This document shows, piece after piece, positions 20,229 through 30,959 of a stretch of 64,000 nucleotides of DNA (positions are counted from its first letter, which is position 1; each line of letters opens with the position of its first letter). This DNA is from Lactuca virosa. Taxonomy: Eukaryota > Streptophyta > Magnoliopsida > Asterales > Asteraceae. Both the position numbers and the translations under genes were made by a program. The notes below the pieces were generated by a model that did no database searches, had not been told where the DNA came from, and saw only the letters and a list, made by a program, of their open reading frames with translations. The stretch covers positions 149,021,106 to 149,085,105 of the forward strand of contig CAKMRJ010005523.1 in the NCBI GenBank assembly GCA_928212115.1, given 5' to 3'.

Positions 20229-20429
20229 TCAGATTGGAGAAACTTCCATCTTTCTGCCTAATTTGATTCTTTTTATTCGTTCTGCCATACATTGAAACTT
20301 TTCCAATGATTCAGAATTACACTTAATCTTGTAAGCATAACCATATTTACTATACTTTAGTAAATCATAACGAATAGTCTTATCGTTCTTTGTAGTGGAC
20401 CTGATCAACGCACAACCAAGTGTACCCAA
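20229..20429 (-). pseudogene. Copia integrase fragment
   Basis: Minus-strand frame with DLLKYSKYGYAYKIKCNSES followed by LEKFQ and LGRKMEV. It resembles the copia integrase core around the first catalytic acid (usually DDYSRYGYVYL), where the acid is no longer present in this copy. It is only 66 codons between stops. It confirms the copia order gag then integrase on the minus strand. Confidence 0.6.
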
Positions 20430-20924
20430 TCCCCTAGTCCTTCACTTGACTCACATATACATGTGAACAAGGAATTAGTCTTAATTTCCCAAAGATGAAG
20501 TTCTCATTCATCACACAATACAAATTGCATGATTCCAAGTTTCTATCCAACTGAAACTTGGGTGATGAGAATCTTTCCTTATTTGGTAAATCTTGAAACT
20601 ACCACAAAAGAAAGAATCTTTCCAATATTTCTATCAAAGGAAACATATAAACAACAATTTTCACAAATGCCATTGTAAGGAAAACTTAAAATAAAATAAA
20701 ATCCAAATTTATATTTTATCTATTAAAATTGCAGAAAACCTTTCCTTACAATGAAAATACATATGAAAATTATGTTGTTATCTATTCCTAAGCAGACTAT
20801 CATAACTCTTAAGAAGCAGCTCAAAATTTTGATCATTGATCCATGCGATCGAAATCCATCTCTTCACGATCAGAATCAACTTACTCTTCCTTTAATAGAG
20901 TTAGATAGTGGGCTTACCTGAAGT

Positions 20925-21613
20925 AGAGTCAAACTTTTTGACTTTACCATCCTTGTGATCATTCAGGTAAATATGGCAGCTTCGCAACCAATGCCCCTTC
21001 TCTTGGCAATAGAAACATATGGACTCTTTGGGAATGGTACACGAGACAATCACAGACTTAACGTTTCCCTTTCCCTTGGAAAGAGAAAGCTTTTCTGGAC
21101 TTCCAATGTATTGCCATTGTCAATATCCATGGAAGTTTGGGAGGTAGATCTTCCAATAAAATTTACTTTACCAGTGCGCCAAATCATTGCTGATTCAGCA
21201 GCAATAATAAAATATGTTAGATCGATAAGGGTCATGTCGTGATCTTCCATATAGTAGTCCTTAAAGAACCCCCTATATGACTTAGGAAGTGGTTGAAGAA
21301 CCAAGTCAACAGCCAACTTCCTTGAAACAACGACACCCAACATTCCCAGCCTGCCAATGTGTGACTTCATCTCCAAGACATGTGCACACACAAACCTTCC
21401 ATATTGGTGTTTGCTAACCAATGGGGCTTGAGTGACCTTGAAATTTTTAAGTCTTTGAACTTGTGGGTTAGGGAGAATTATTGGAGGAGGTAGAGGAAGT
21501 GAAGTTCCACTACAGCACGAAGAAGGGATTAATCTTTCACCTTGATCGTCTTGTGGACTATCATCTTTATAAAGAAAGGATTCAGGAAGACCATAGTTGT
21601 CAGAACTAGACAT
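20925..21613 (-). pseudogene. gag: Copia gag with CCHC zinc knuckle, frameshifted
   Basis: The frame from ATG at 21613 (MSSSDNYGLPES) is open for 187 codons and contains HVLEMKSHIGRLGMLGVVV and DLVLQPLPKSYRGFFKDYYM, the usual copia capsid pattern. Near 21070 a frameshift moves reading to another frame that contains ESICFYCQEKGHWLRSC, a canonical CX2CX4HX4C knuckle, then a Lys-rich linker. Gag packages the element RNA in virus-like particles. It lies about 1.6 kb inside the 5' LTR. Confidence 0.8.
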
Positions 21614-23255
21614 CTACAAGGGAGAATTTCAAGTTTAGTTGATTTAAGTCCTTAATATAACACCCAAATGAAATATTAAGGCTAGAACCCAACACAATAT
21701 TCTACAATTCGTAAGAGGGATGCCATAATCCAATTTTAAAATATTTGAAGGTAGCTAAATGACGATTTACCAATTTCCACCATGAAAAACGAAAATGAAT
21801 TTTAGGTTTTAAATGAATTGAAATTCCTAGATTCTTTTGAGATTCATTGAGCTTTTTAATGGCATGTTTAAATCTCGATTGTGCCCTTTAAGTTTGTGAC
21901 TGGGATACCGAGGATCACAAACAATGTTTGAATAACAATGCAAATTAGCTTGGTCCTCTCGATGTCATTTATCACCTAATCAATGTGTCGGTTCACTACA
22001 CACGCTCCATTGATCTATGACAAACATCGAGCTACCCTTTGCCACCCTTGTTTGTCCAAGTTAGTGTGTCGGTTAACCACACACGCTCCATTAACGACTT
22101 CTCAAGGTGCAAAGTGTAATTTCATGGGTTAGCACAAAATTCACATTTTTCCTAAGTAACTAAGATTGGGAATTTATAAGAGTATTTAGTTACTTGATAT
22201 TTCATTATACTTTTAATGAGAATTAGTGTCCTATCATACCCGTTTGGCTAACGACCCTCCACCAGTCAAGGAAGCGGTGGGTGAGAGTGGACACCCATTA
22301 AACCACCATTTTATAGGCAGTAACATTATACCCCCTTATAGACCGGCTTCGTGAATGAGGCATACTAACGGTAAGACTAACTTGTCTTATACATATATAT
22401 AATTATTAAACTTTGAATATTATAATAGTATAAGGGTGTATTTTAAACTTTTAAAATACTAGATGGTTTAATCTATTAATAAATTATACTCTTAATTTAA
22501 TTAAACTTAAACCATGTCATTATGGAATTATTAATTCTCCTTTAATTAAACACTTTAATTAATTTAATAAAGTCCATAAGGTGCAATTTGAACTACTCAA
22601 ATACTTCAAGGTTTTAAATATAAAAATTCAAAATTAAAAACTATTTAATTAACTTTTTTTAATTTATGAACCTAAGAGTTACACCTTTTAATTACAAGAG
22701 TTTCAAAATTTGAGAGTTTTTAAATACCAAAACTTGAGGGCAAGTTTTGTAACTCTTGAAAAACCTTTGATTTCCATAACTTATGAGTTAATGTGCTTTT
22801 TATGAAAAACTTTTCATGTTCCATAACTTGAGGACAAGTTATGGAGAACACTAAAACCATTTAAGATGAATTTTACCAAGCTAAATTCTCATATAATTTT
22901 TATGATCTAAATTAAGTCATATGGCAAGACAATTCATATCAACAATTTACAAGAAATTAGTGTATTAAATAAACTAATACAAATCTTGAAATTTTGACAA
23001 TTATCTTTTAATTGGACAAGGATAATCGTTACCATACCAACTAAATCAAATTTTATGAACAAAAACATTTTGTGGTAATGCAACTGTTGTCTGATCATTC
23101 AACTCGTCGAGCCCAACTATGGACTCATCGAGTTCAAAACAAAATGCAACCTACTCATCGATTTCAAGCAAGGACTCGTCGAGTACATGCTGACAGAACA
23201 GTTTTTCAGCTTTGAAAAATAAGCAAGCATCAAATATAATAGAAAACAATCCTAG
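21614..23255 (-). other. Copia leader between primer site and gag
   Basis: An AT-rich leader of about 1.6 kb, long for copia. Near 23098-23190 it has four imperfect copies of a short palindrome (ACTCGTCGAGT type). The section at 21960-22110 has two related blocks (CAATGTGTCGGTTCACTACAC and TAGTGTGTCGGTTAACCACA types) each followed by ACGCTCCATT. No ORF of interest. Confidence 0.5.
23098..23190. repeat. Cluster of ACTCGTCGAGT-type palindromes in copia leader
   Basis: Imperfect copies AACTCGTCGAGC, GACTCATCGAGT, TACTCATCGATT and GACTCGTCGAGT spaced by roughly 23-28 bases. The same word cluster occurs in LTR fragment B at about 11084-11175. Confidence 0.65.
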
Positions 23256-23267
23256 GCTCTGATACCA
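23256..23267 (-). promoter_or_regulatory. Primer-binding site of copia element
   Basis: The reverse complement is TGGTATCAGAGC, two bases inside the 5' LTR. It fixes the minus orientation of the element. Confidence 0.88.
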
Positions 23268-23268
23268 C

Positions 23269-23611
23269 TGTTGGGTTTTAGTATACTACAACATCCTATG
23301 GTGCACATACAACCCTAAATGCTTTGGATATATGTTTTCTCTAAATAATACATGCAATATTGTTTCCAAAGCATTAAGCCTTCAACTAGCATACAATTGA
23401 CATAAACAACATATAATTGAGTTATGGAATTACCTCTTTGTTGTAGTTTGTAGTTTTGGCTTTTAAGAACTTAGCACCTCAAATGTGATGCCTCAAATGG
23501 TTCAAAAACACCATGAACAAATGGAGGTCTTTTGAGAGAGAATATCATTCCACAAAATCGGCTCAAATGAACTCTTAGAACATATGTAGTGCCCGATTTT
23601 AGCCATAGGGT

Positions 23612-23685
<74 letters not shown>

Positions 23686-24073
23686 AGGATATCAAGAGTC
23701 ATGGTTAAACCCTAATCCATACCATTGGGCTTATTATCCATCCTGCATGATCCATGCTACATATGGACTAACTCTTTATGGATTCTTTCATAAACTTAGT
23801 CCATCATGTATCATAAGCCCAAAAAATATATATAACTAATTTACAAAATTAGTCGCCATTAATTTAATTAGTCTTTTTTGATCACTAAATTAATTCCAAA
23901 TTAATTCTTGATCAATACTAATTAAATCATATGATTTCATATTAATATATTAGATAAATCATAAATGTCCATCCTATCAAATTACGCTGGTGAAAGCAAC
24001 CAAAATGCACCATGCTACTCTCGGGTCAAGTACATACCAATGATAGTTATGGGCTTAGACACCTAATCCAACA
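23269..24073 (-). repeat. Copia 5' LTR
   Basis: 805 bp from TGTTGGGTTT to ATCCAACA (plus-strand order). It contains a TA microsatellite at about 23617-23681 and matches 12806-13400 over its right two-thirds. Confidence 0.85.
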
Positions 24074-24456
24074 TTATTGAGTAAGGACCAGAGGTTCCAT
24101 CCCGATTTGTGGGACCAGAGGGTCTCAACTAAGACACATTGAACAAAGGGTCTTCATGTAGATATAGCCACGATAGGCTAATGAGATGTGTGTGGTATTT
24201 TGGGGAACTCACTAAGCTCTGTGCTTACCGTGTTATGTGATATGTGTTTTAGGTACTTCTCAGGATCGTGGCAACGTGCCGAATTGATTGTACACACGAG
24301 ATGGATTTATGTTTTGAGGATCCTGGATTTTTATTCAAACAATTATGGATTTGTGTTTTTTTGATAATTTGACACTTTGGGGTTTTTGTGAAATGTGTTA
24401 ATGAGAATTATGTGATTTAAAAATGAAAAATTTGTTTGAAAATTTACGGTGTTACA
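24074..24456 (+). mobile_element. 3' portion of an unassigned gypsy LTR
   Basis: The end is TTTACGGTGTTACA at 24456. It includes the stretch GGAACTCACTAAGCTCTGTG and TGTGTTTTAGGTACTTCTCAG, which correspond to the acceptor region near the 3' end of the other gypsy LTRs here. No primer site follows, so it is either a 3' LTR end or a solo LTR. The copia element inserted into it, so its other part should lie left of the window. Confidence 0.5.
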
Positions 24457-25723
24457 AAACAATCTGCCTCTCGAGACCGGGAACCCATCAGATCTAAACT
24501 TCAAACCCATATTCCAGAACTGACATTCAACCATTCATTGAATCCACCCCCTTGCCTTTGAGTATGATCACTACCAAACACATGGAAAAGGACTCAAACG
24601 TACCAATCGTGAATTTTCCACCAATTCCAAATCCATAATATGAACCAAAAGCCTTTAACCTAACACGCCATTTCCAACCACTGCTCCTATGGGCAAAGAT
24701 GAGAAATCCAATAATTTTCACATTTTCCACCAATCCAAATCAACTCAAGTGTACCCCCACCTGGCAAATCACTCGAGACATTCACCAAGAACTTTATGTT
24801 TTGAGACTCCATGATCGATACCCAATCTTGATAATCGAACCCCTAATAACAGATTGCAAACAAACATGATTTATAACGCAAAAATTTTGCAAAGACTTTC
24901 CGATGCACGAATGATACTCCCAACAACCCTTAACTGCCTCCTTTATCCAAACCAGCTGATTTGTGAGTCTCCCGACTTCCATCAACACATCAATACCGAA
25001 AGTACCACAAGCAGAAGAAACGAACAATCATGATCACTGGGCCCACAGCCTATGATTGGAATACCCCTACAAGGTCCTCAACATATGTATGGATGGCCTC
25101 CTAGCCCATAACATGAGTCTGGAATGCCCTACCTGGCCCTCAACCCATGTCTGGAATGGTCCCGTTATCATACCGATCTTGTCGACATTACATCATTCGC
25201 CCAAAACTTTGGGCCTAAAGACACCCATCTCATTCCATCGCCTTGCAGGGACCTAATCAACGTCCCTCACAATGCTAACCGAGCACAACAGTGCCACAAT
25301 CATACCATGCACGATTCCATTTACAGAACAAGCTTCTACCAATGCAAAACCCTACGAAAACATGGTCGCACACGACCCAAGAATAGGATAAAGAATCATA
25401 CTCTTGATCCAATTTGAAGGTTATAACCCAAAAAGAACCATGCACATAATTCGAACCGAATTCTCCAATGCTATCTTGCCCAGCTCACATATGACTCTCT
25501 CGACAATATATATGAATTTACCACAATGCACATCCTTAGGGAACCCATAACCTCATCCAAAAAAGGGAAGAAATACCAGAGTTTAATCGAAACCACATCT
25601 CAATCAATAACAAAATACATCCTCATGATAGTAAAAAAAAATCCAATACCTGATTGAAACTGAAAAGATTCCACCAATGCGAAACTAGCTTGAGAAGATT
25701 TCCAAGGGGATCCTGAATGCTAC
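24457..25723. other. Unassigned sequence between two retrotransposon remnants
   Basis: About 1.27 kb of moderate GC that I cannot place. Open stretches on either strand are at most 97 codons (25124-25417 +), without domain features. CCCATAACATGAGTCTGGAATG-type phrases hint at imperfect local repetition (two TCTGGAATG words at 25113 and 25150). It may be old transposon interior or host intergenic DNA. Confidence 0.35.
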
Positions 25724-26139
25724 TGTAACACCAGTCAAAATAGGTCAATAGACAATCACATGTGATTATGCCAATCGTGTAATGTGATTTTGTTAAACTA
25801 GTAATGTGATAAGATTGCTATGTAGTTCATGATAAATTATAATACAAATATGAAATTTCTTTATGACACAACTCAAAGTATACGTCCATACGATTCCAAA
25901 AATATAGAGAACGTCTGAATCTGACTTCGCATGAAGAAGTTATGATAAACCGAACACTATAAATCTCTATACTAAAAGGAATTTAAAATAGACTTAGAAC
26001 TAGCTATTGGAGTCTAAACGAGAGTTGTAGTACTCGTAAATACCTACGCGTGCACATAAAGAACGTCAAAAACGGAGTTCGTATGTGAAAGTAACGACCT
26101 TTCGAAGATTCAGCTGTCAAAAACCCTAATCTGACTGAG

Positions 26140-26354
26140 CTCACGACGTGAGCATAGAAACTCATGACGTGAGGAGTCATTTTGCCACATCTCGGAATCT
26201 AGAAGGTGTGTGACGAGGCTACAAGGGGATAAGATCCAAACTCTTGACCTGAGCAAGGATATCTCACGACGTGAGGAATCACATGGACACTTTCCGAAGC
26301 TAGGGACGCAAATGGCAAGTCTACAGGGAGACCAGCCATGGCTCACGACGTGAG
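26140..26354 (+). repeat. CTCACGACGTGAG palindrome cluster upstream of TATA (G U3)
   Basis: CTCACGACGTGAG at 26140-26152, 26263-26275 and 26342-26354, with variants CTCATGACGTGAG (26161-26173) and CTCTTGACCTGAG (about 26241). Arms CTCACG/CGTGAG surround one central base, the same design as in element A but with a different outer sequence. The last copy lies 16 bp before the TATA box. Confidence 0.75.
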
Positions 26355-26370
26355 AGGCCAAAAATCTTAC

Positions 26371-26378
26371 TATAAATA
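26371..26378 (+). promoter_or_regulatory. TATA box of element G LTR
   Basis: TATAAATA at the U3/R boundary. The 3' LTR has it at about 51629. Confidence 0.75.
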
Positions 26379-26517
26379 GCAGGCCCGACTTCAGCTATTC
26401 TTACACCTAAACTTCTTCCCTTTCTCTCATTTGCTGAAGCCCTCTTGCATCCCGAGCCCCGACGACCTCGTACCGCTGACCGTTTCTGCTTAGATTACAT
26501 AAAATCACACTACTAGG

Positions 26518-27568
26518 GTGAGTTTCACGGACCCATTTTCTAATATTTCGGGGAAAAGCGCATGCTCAATATTTTTTATACATTACTATTATGTCTATAT
26601 GATAGTATATTAGTATCAACGTAGATAGTTATAATAATCGGGGTATAGTTGTTCTAAATATAATATTTTGAATATATACAACTATTATCAACTTGTTAGC
26701 ATCTTATTATACTAATGTGGATCTTGAGTTATACTTAGGATTCTATATATATGTTGTGTGTGATATAGTTCTGAAGTTATATTCGGAAGTTCTATATGTT
26801 AATTTATAAAGTATGTTGTTATTGTTAGTTTTATGACAAGATAAAACTTGGTATGTTATCTGTTGTTGTTGTTATTGGTTTTATGTCAAGATAAAACCTG
26901 GTTTTACTTCAAGTTGTAGCTGTTATATTGCCTAAATGTTATGAAGTTATGAGTAATGTTTAAAATCATAGTCTAGTAACTTAGGGTTTTAGACATGAAA
27001 ATGCTTTTGTTGTTAGAGTTATAGGAAGCCGTCGAAGCCTACATGAGTAATTGTATTCATCAACTAAGATTGACGATCTTAGCGCAAATCCAATGAACTG
27101 TAATCGTTAATCCTGTGTGAGCGAGGAAGTCGTGTATAGTTAGTATACGGGTTGACCACCCCACTTGTGATTGTTAGCTACAGTCAACCATAAGCAAGTG
27201 ACGAACTATCCTTTTACTTGTTATTGTTCCGGCGTCGATGAAGCGTACGGTGTTGTCCTCATGGAAATCATGAGTGGGTTGTCCTCATGGAAATCATGAG
27301 TGGGTTTTATTAGAGGTATTGTGTCATAGCAGCGGATACAGGCTCATGGTAGCAAATTGTTAGAAACATTATACTTTGTCGTATACAAGTATTAATGTTA
27401 AGTATAAGTTTCCCCCTACTTATACCTCAGGTTTAAGGAATGTTTAGGTATAATACTTAAGGATAAGTAAACTTTTGAACGTGGAAAATGTATTATTTTT
27501 ATATGGAGTCAAAACCTGTGGACTCACCAACTTTATGTTGACGTATTTTAAAATGCATGTGTTTTCAG
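26518..27568 (+). other. Predicted intron inside the element G LTR
   Basis: Donor TAGG|GTGAGTTTC and acceptor GCATGTGTTTTCAG|GAACTTG, about 1050 bases apart, the same layout as in element A. The acceptor is preceded by GGACTCACCAACTTTATG, a phrase also found before the A and D acceptors. Confidence 0.45.
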
Positions 27569-27814
27569 GAACTTGAAAAGCTGGTATGTATTCGAAGAGG
27601 AGAAGTTTTACTATTACCTTTCTGTTCATTAAGAAGTATGCCATAGTCGGATATTACGTAATAGGTTCTAGAAAAAACAGTTATGTAACTTTCAATTATC
27701 AATAAAGGTATGTATTTTCTTTAGTACTGTTCAATGTATGTTATATAAGTGTGATACGAAGAATGACGTTACACCACCCGGTGTTTCAGCTGATGGCTGG
27801 GGGTGTGACAGAAT

Positions 27815-27826
27815 TGGTATCAGAGC
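27815..27826 (+). promoter_or_regulatory. Primer-binding site of element G
   Basis: TGGTATCAGAGC four bases after the LTR end. Confidence 0.92.
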
Positions 27827-28366
27827 TATTAACTATAGTGAACTAGTACTTTCTTAGGAAAGCACGTCTATAGTTTAGGGCTTACTCTATTAGGTTTAGG
27901 TATATCTCTTAGCCTACAATAAAAAGTATTATTAATTATTCTACTGAAGGACTACTTACGGGAGCGGTGACAAGGATAGACATGTCGATTTGGATTGCTG
28001 GATTTCAGAACGGCTAAATGCTAAAATGATCCTGCCCTCCGACTGTCCTAACTGGTCGGAGCCTTATCAGATAGCCCTGAAGTAACAAACAATAGTTAAA
28101 GCGTGAATACAATAAATAAGAATATAGATTCATATATAAAGACTCAGACCCGCAATGAGAATACACCTTAATACCCTAAATGTTTTTTATCTCAAGGATT
28201 TAGATCAAATATTCCAACTAAAGTTTATATGTGCATATATCCTATCACAATTAGGTGTAGGTGCGCAACTACATTTTATTATGATCAGATCATATGAACT
28301 ATTTAATTTGGGAGCAATATTTGATAGACTAAACTCTTGGTGATCCAAAATGTATAGGAATTCGAC

Positions 28367-29175
28367 ATGGCACATTCACGAGAATGGATAATCATCGAGG
28401 ATACGGATGAAGAAGAGGAAGTTTCATTCCCCATGATGGTAGGCGATCCTTACTACCCTATAAATCCAACCACCTTTCATCCAATACCTTCTAACGATGG
28501 AGCACCTTTACCTTCCAACGATGGGAAGAGAGTGAACCAATGGAAGAAAGCGAATCAATCGAGGAGACAGAATCAGTGGCATCATCTTTACCACCAATGA
28601 ACACTCTTTACCGTCAAGTTCAAGGAGGAGCAAGGATGAAACGCACGACATGTAAATCTATACCAATATGGAAAAGGATTAAAAAGAATCAGAAGGCGAC
28701 ATCTTCAGGAAGTCATAGAGTTCAAGATGAACCTGCACGGATAGCACAAACCGTTGATAGGTAGGTGACAGAAGAAAGAGCTGCTAAGATGTATGAGACT
28801 GATCAATCATCTCGACCACATCTCCCACATTCTTTAGAAGTTAACACTTTATCTCAATTGTTTGAGAAAAGTGTGAAAATTGAAGATAAGATGGAAATTG
28901 TCGAAGGAATGGCTACTCATCTCTCCAGAAGAGTACGAAGGCTAGAAGGACAAAGGACGCGAGATCAGTAATCGGTGATGGATGTCCATCATCGTATAAA
29001 TTTCGCTTATAACGAAATGATTACTCACGATGCAAGGATTGCAGAGTTAGAGCTCTACAATCAAACCTCAAGAAATGTAGAACGCACGGGAAGTCTTGAG
29101 GAGAGAACTCAAGCACTTGAGGAGCAAGTGGTTAATGTCACTGACGTGCTAGGTCATCACTTAGGTTTTGGGTAG
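28367..29175 (+). pseudogene. Extra pre-gag ORF of element G, broken
   Basis: It starts MAHSREWIIIEDTDEEEEV (acidic), followed by VGDPYYPINP at residues ~25-34, matching GDPYYPNQ of the element A ORF. A frameshift near 28500-28540 moves to a frame with EESEPMEESESIEETES (acidic) that continues to 29175 with stops at TAG 28762-28764 and TAA 28969-28971. The C-terminal half is rich in Glu, Lys, Arg and Leu (EKSVKIEDKMEIVEGMATHL, then ARIAELELYN and EERTQALEEQVVNV) and reads like a coiled coil. It lies about 540 bases past the primer site and ends ~300 bases before gag. The same architecture and place as 2885-3496 support a real element-encoded protein of unknown role. Confidence 0.6.
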
Positions 29176-29480
29176 ATAAGCTAAAATTAGTGGTTGTGTA
29201 AATAGAGAAATCAGACTAGTTAAGGCAAGAAGAGTAAAGTTTATAGCAAGGATGTAGAAAACCTTGCAACGTTTGCAATGTTTATAGAAACTCTTCTCAT
29301 ATAAGCAGAAATAAATTGATGTAACCGCTGGTAATAATATGAAGCATATATTACAGTAATCATTGTGTTATCCATTATGTTTTACACTTTGAAGAATAAT
29401 TGTAGTATTTAGTACTCGTGTATTAAATGACTAACAAAACTTAGAAAATCCTTATTATTTATAATAGGAACTAAAACAAA

Positions 29481-30959
29481 ATGCCTAGAAGGAGTACAAC
29501 ACCACAACAACAACCACCAGAACCAAACCCCCCAATAAGTACAACACAACTTGAAGAAATCATAGCTCAAAGAATTGTTGCGGCTCTATCTAATGTCACA
29601 AGAGGTGGAGTTAGAAATGAAGGCCATGTAGGGACCGCTAGAACGTGTACCTACAAAGATTTTATGAATTGCAGGCCAAAGAGCTTTCATGGAAATGAAG
29701 GGGTTGTTAATTTGACTAGGTGGATAGAAAAGACAGAGTCCGTCTTTCAAATAAGCTTCTGTCCAGACGATTGTAAAGTACGATTTGCAGCATGTACTTT
29801 CGCTGATGCAGCACTTACATGGTGGAACAGCCATGTGAATACAATGGGAATTGATACTGCAAATTCCATGAAATGGGAAGAGCTAAATATGAGGCTAGTA
29901 TAGGATTATTTTCGTTTGGAGGAGATACATAAGTTGGAACAAGAATTGTGGACCCTAACCATGAAGGATTCAGAGATAAAAACTTATACCACTAGATTTA
30001 ATGGTCTTGTCGTAATGTGTCTAGCACTTGTAACCCCTGAATATAAGAAGATTGAGCGATATATCTGGGGTTTAGCATCGCAAATCAAAGGAATGGTGAT
30101 CGCATCAAAGCCTACGACCTATGAAAGCACCAAGAGAATAGCTCATCAGCTAAACCTCACAGAGATCTAAGGAACAGAAGTGGTCTCAAAGGCTGAGTCT
30201 CCCAAATCTGGAACAAACAAGCGCAAGTTTAATAGGAAGAATCCCAAAAAATCATCTGAGAAAATACAAGAAGTGGAAACCAATTATGCAGCCACGACAG
30301 CAGTACCTACGCAACCAAAATCTTCATGGTGCAATCAGTGCAACCGTCATCATCCAGGTGACTGTTTTGTCTGCATGAAGTTCAAGAAGAAGGGACATAC
30401 TGCTAGTCACTGCAGGAGCACAACACCTGTAACAGTGAATCATGGAACAAATACTGGAGCAGGCCATGGTGAAGGAAGAAAGTATTATGAGTGTGGAGAG
30501 GTTGGACATATCAAGAGAGAATGTCCAAAGTTAAGGAGTGAAGGAGACATAGGGCGTGGTAGGGCGTTCGTCATCGGAACCAGAGAAGCTATCCAGGAGC
30601 CTTCGGTCGTATCTAGTACGTTTCTCATAGATAATTTATATGCCACTATACTCTTCAACTCTGGAGCAGATAGAAGTTTTATAACTCCGACTTTTAGAAA
30701 ATTGTTAAGTCGTGAGTCTAGCAAATTAAAAGAAATCTATGAAGTAGAAATCGCTAATGGTCAAACCGAGAGAATACATGAAATCCTAGAAAACTGTTTG
30801 TTAACTCTTAATAACTACCTTTTTCACGTCAACCTCATGCCAATGCCTATCGGTAGTTTTGATTTCATAATTGGCATGGATTGGCTATCTTCTCACCACG
30901 CCGAAAGTCTATGTCATGAGAAAGCCATACGACTACCCTTACCAATGGTGAAGCCCTGA
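29481..30959 (+). pseudogene. gag: Element G gag and protease, broken
   Basis: The frame opens MPRRSTTPQQQPPEP and holds TCTYKDFMNCRPKSFHGNEG, ALTWWNSHV and two zinc knuckles (CFVCMKFKKKGHTASHC, extended by two residues, and YECGEVGHIKREC with the first Cys lost). Stops are TAG 29901-29903 and TAA 30168-30170, both within capsid. Protease follows with LFNSGADRSF: the catalytic Asp is Asn (AAC 30657-30659). The flap region FIIGMDWLSSHHAES is kept. The frame ends at a shift near 30945-30959. Confidence 0.86.

Larger units (their letters stand above)
12806..24073 (-). mobile_element. Degenerate Ty1/copia element (minus strand), host of element E
   Basis: Right end: 5' LTR (23269-24073) preceded on the plus strand by the reverse of a Met-tRNA primer site. 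Left end: 3' LTR (12806-13400) whose outer part was removed by the D-like LTR. Between them on the minus strand are a gag-like ORF with a CCHC knuckle and a decayed pol. Element E (13875-17708) interrupts the 3' part. The short LTR (805 bp), TGTTGG/CCAACA ends and copia-type gag set it apart from all other elements here. Clade within copia is uncertain (Tork/Angela-like is a guess from gag wording). Confidence 0.82.
25724..27810 (+). repeat. Element G 5' LTR
   Basis: 2087 bp, TGTAACACCAGTC to GGGTGTGACA. It has two U3 repeat cores (about 25935 and 26088) rather than four, a CTCACGACGTGAG palindrome cluster, a TATA box at 26371, donor GTGAGTT at 26518, hairpin GGGT...ACCC at 27149-27161, and acceptor GTTTTCAG ending 27568. 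Confidence 0.9.

Noticed and set aside
21050..21613. Possible host gene on the minus strand (187 codons)
   Set aside because: The protein reads as a copia capsid, and a zinc knuckle follows in a shifted frame; it sits inside copia LTRs.
23098..23190. CRISPR-like regularly spaced repeats
   Set aside because: Only four imperfect copies of an 11-12 base palindrome within plant retrotransposon sequence; no unique spacers or cas genes.
24794..25417. ORFs of 66-97 codons in the unassigned stretch
   Set aside because: No start context, domain or codon pattern; such lengths are expected by chance in 1.3 kb.
27241..27305. Tandem TTGTCCTCATGGAAATCATG repeat in the G LTR as a gene-like element
   Set aside because: A two-copy local duplication of about 32 bases within the LTR; not enough to be a functional unit.
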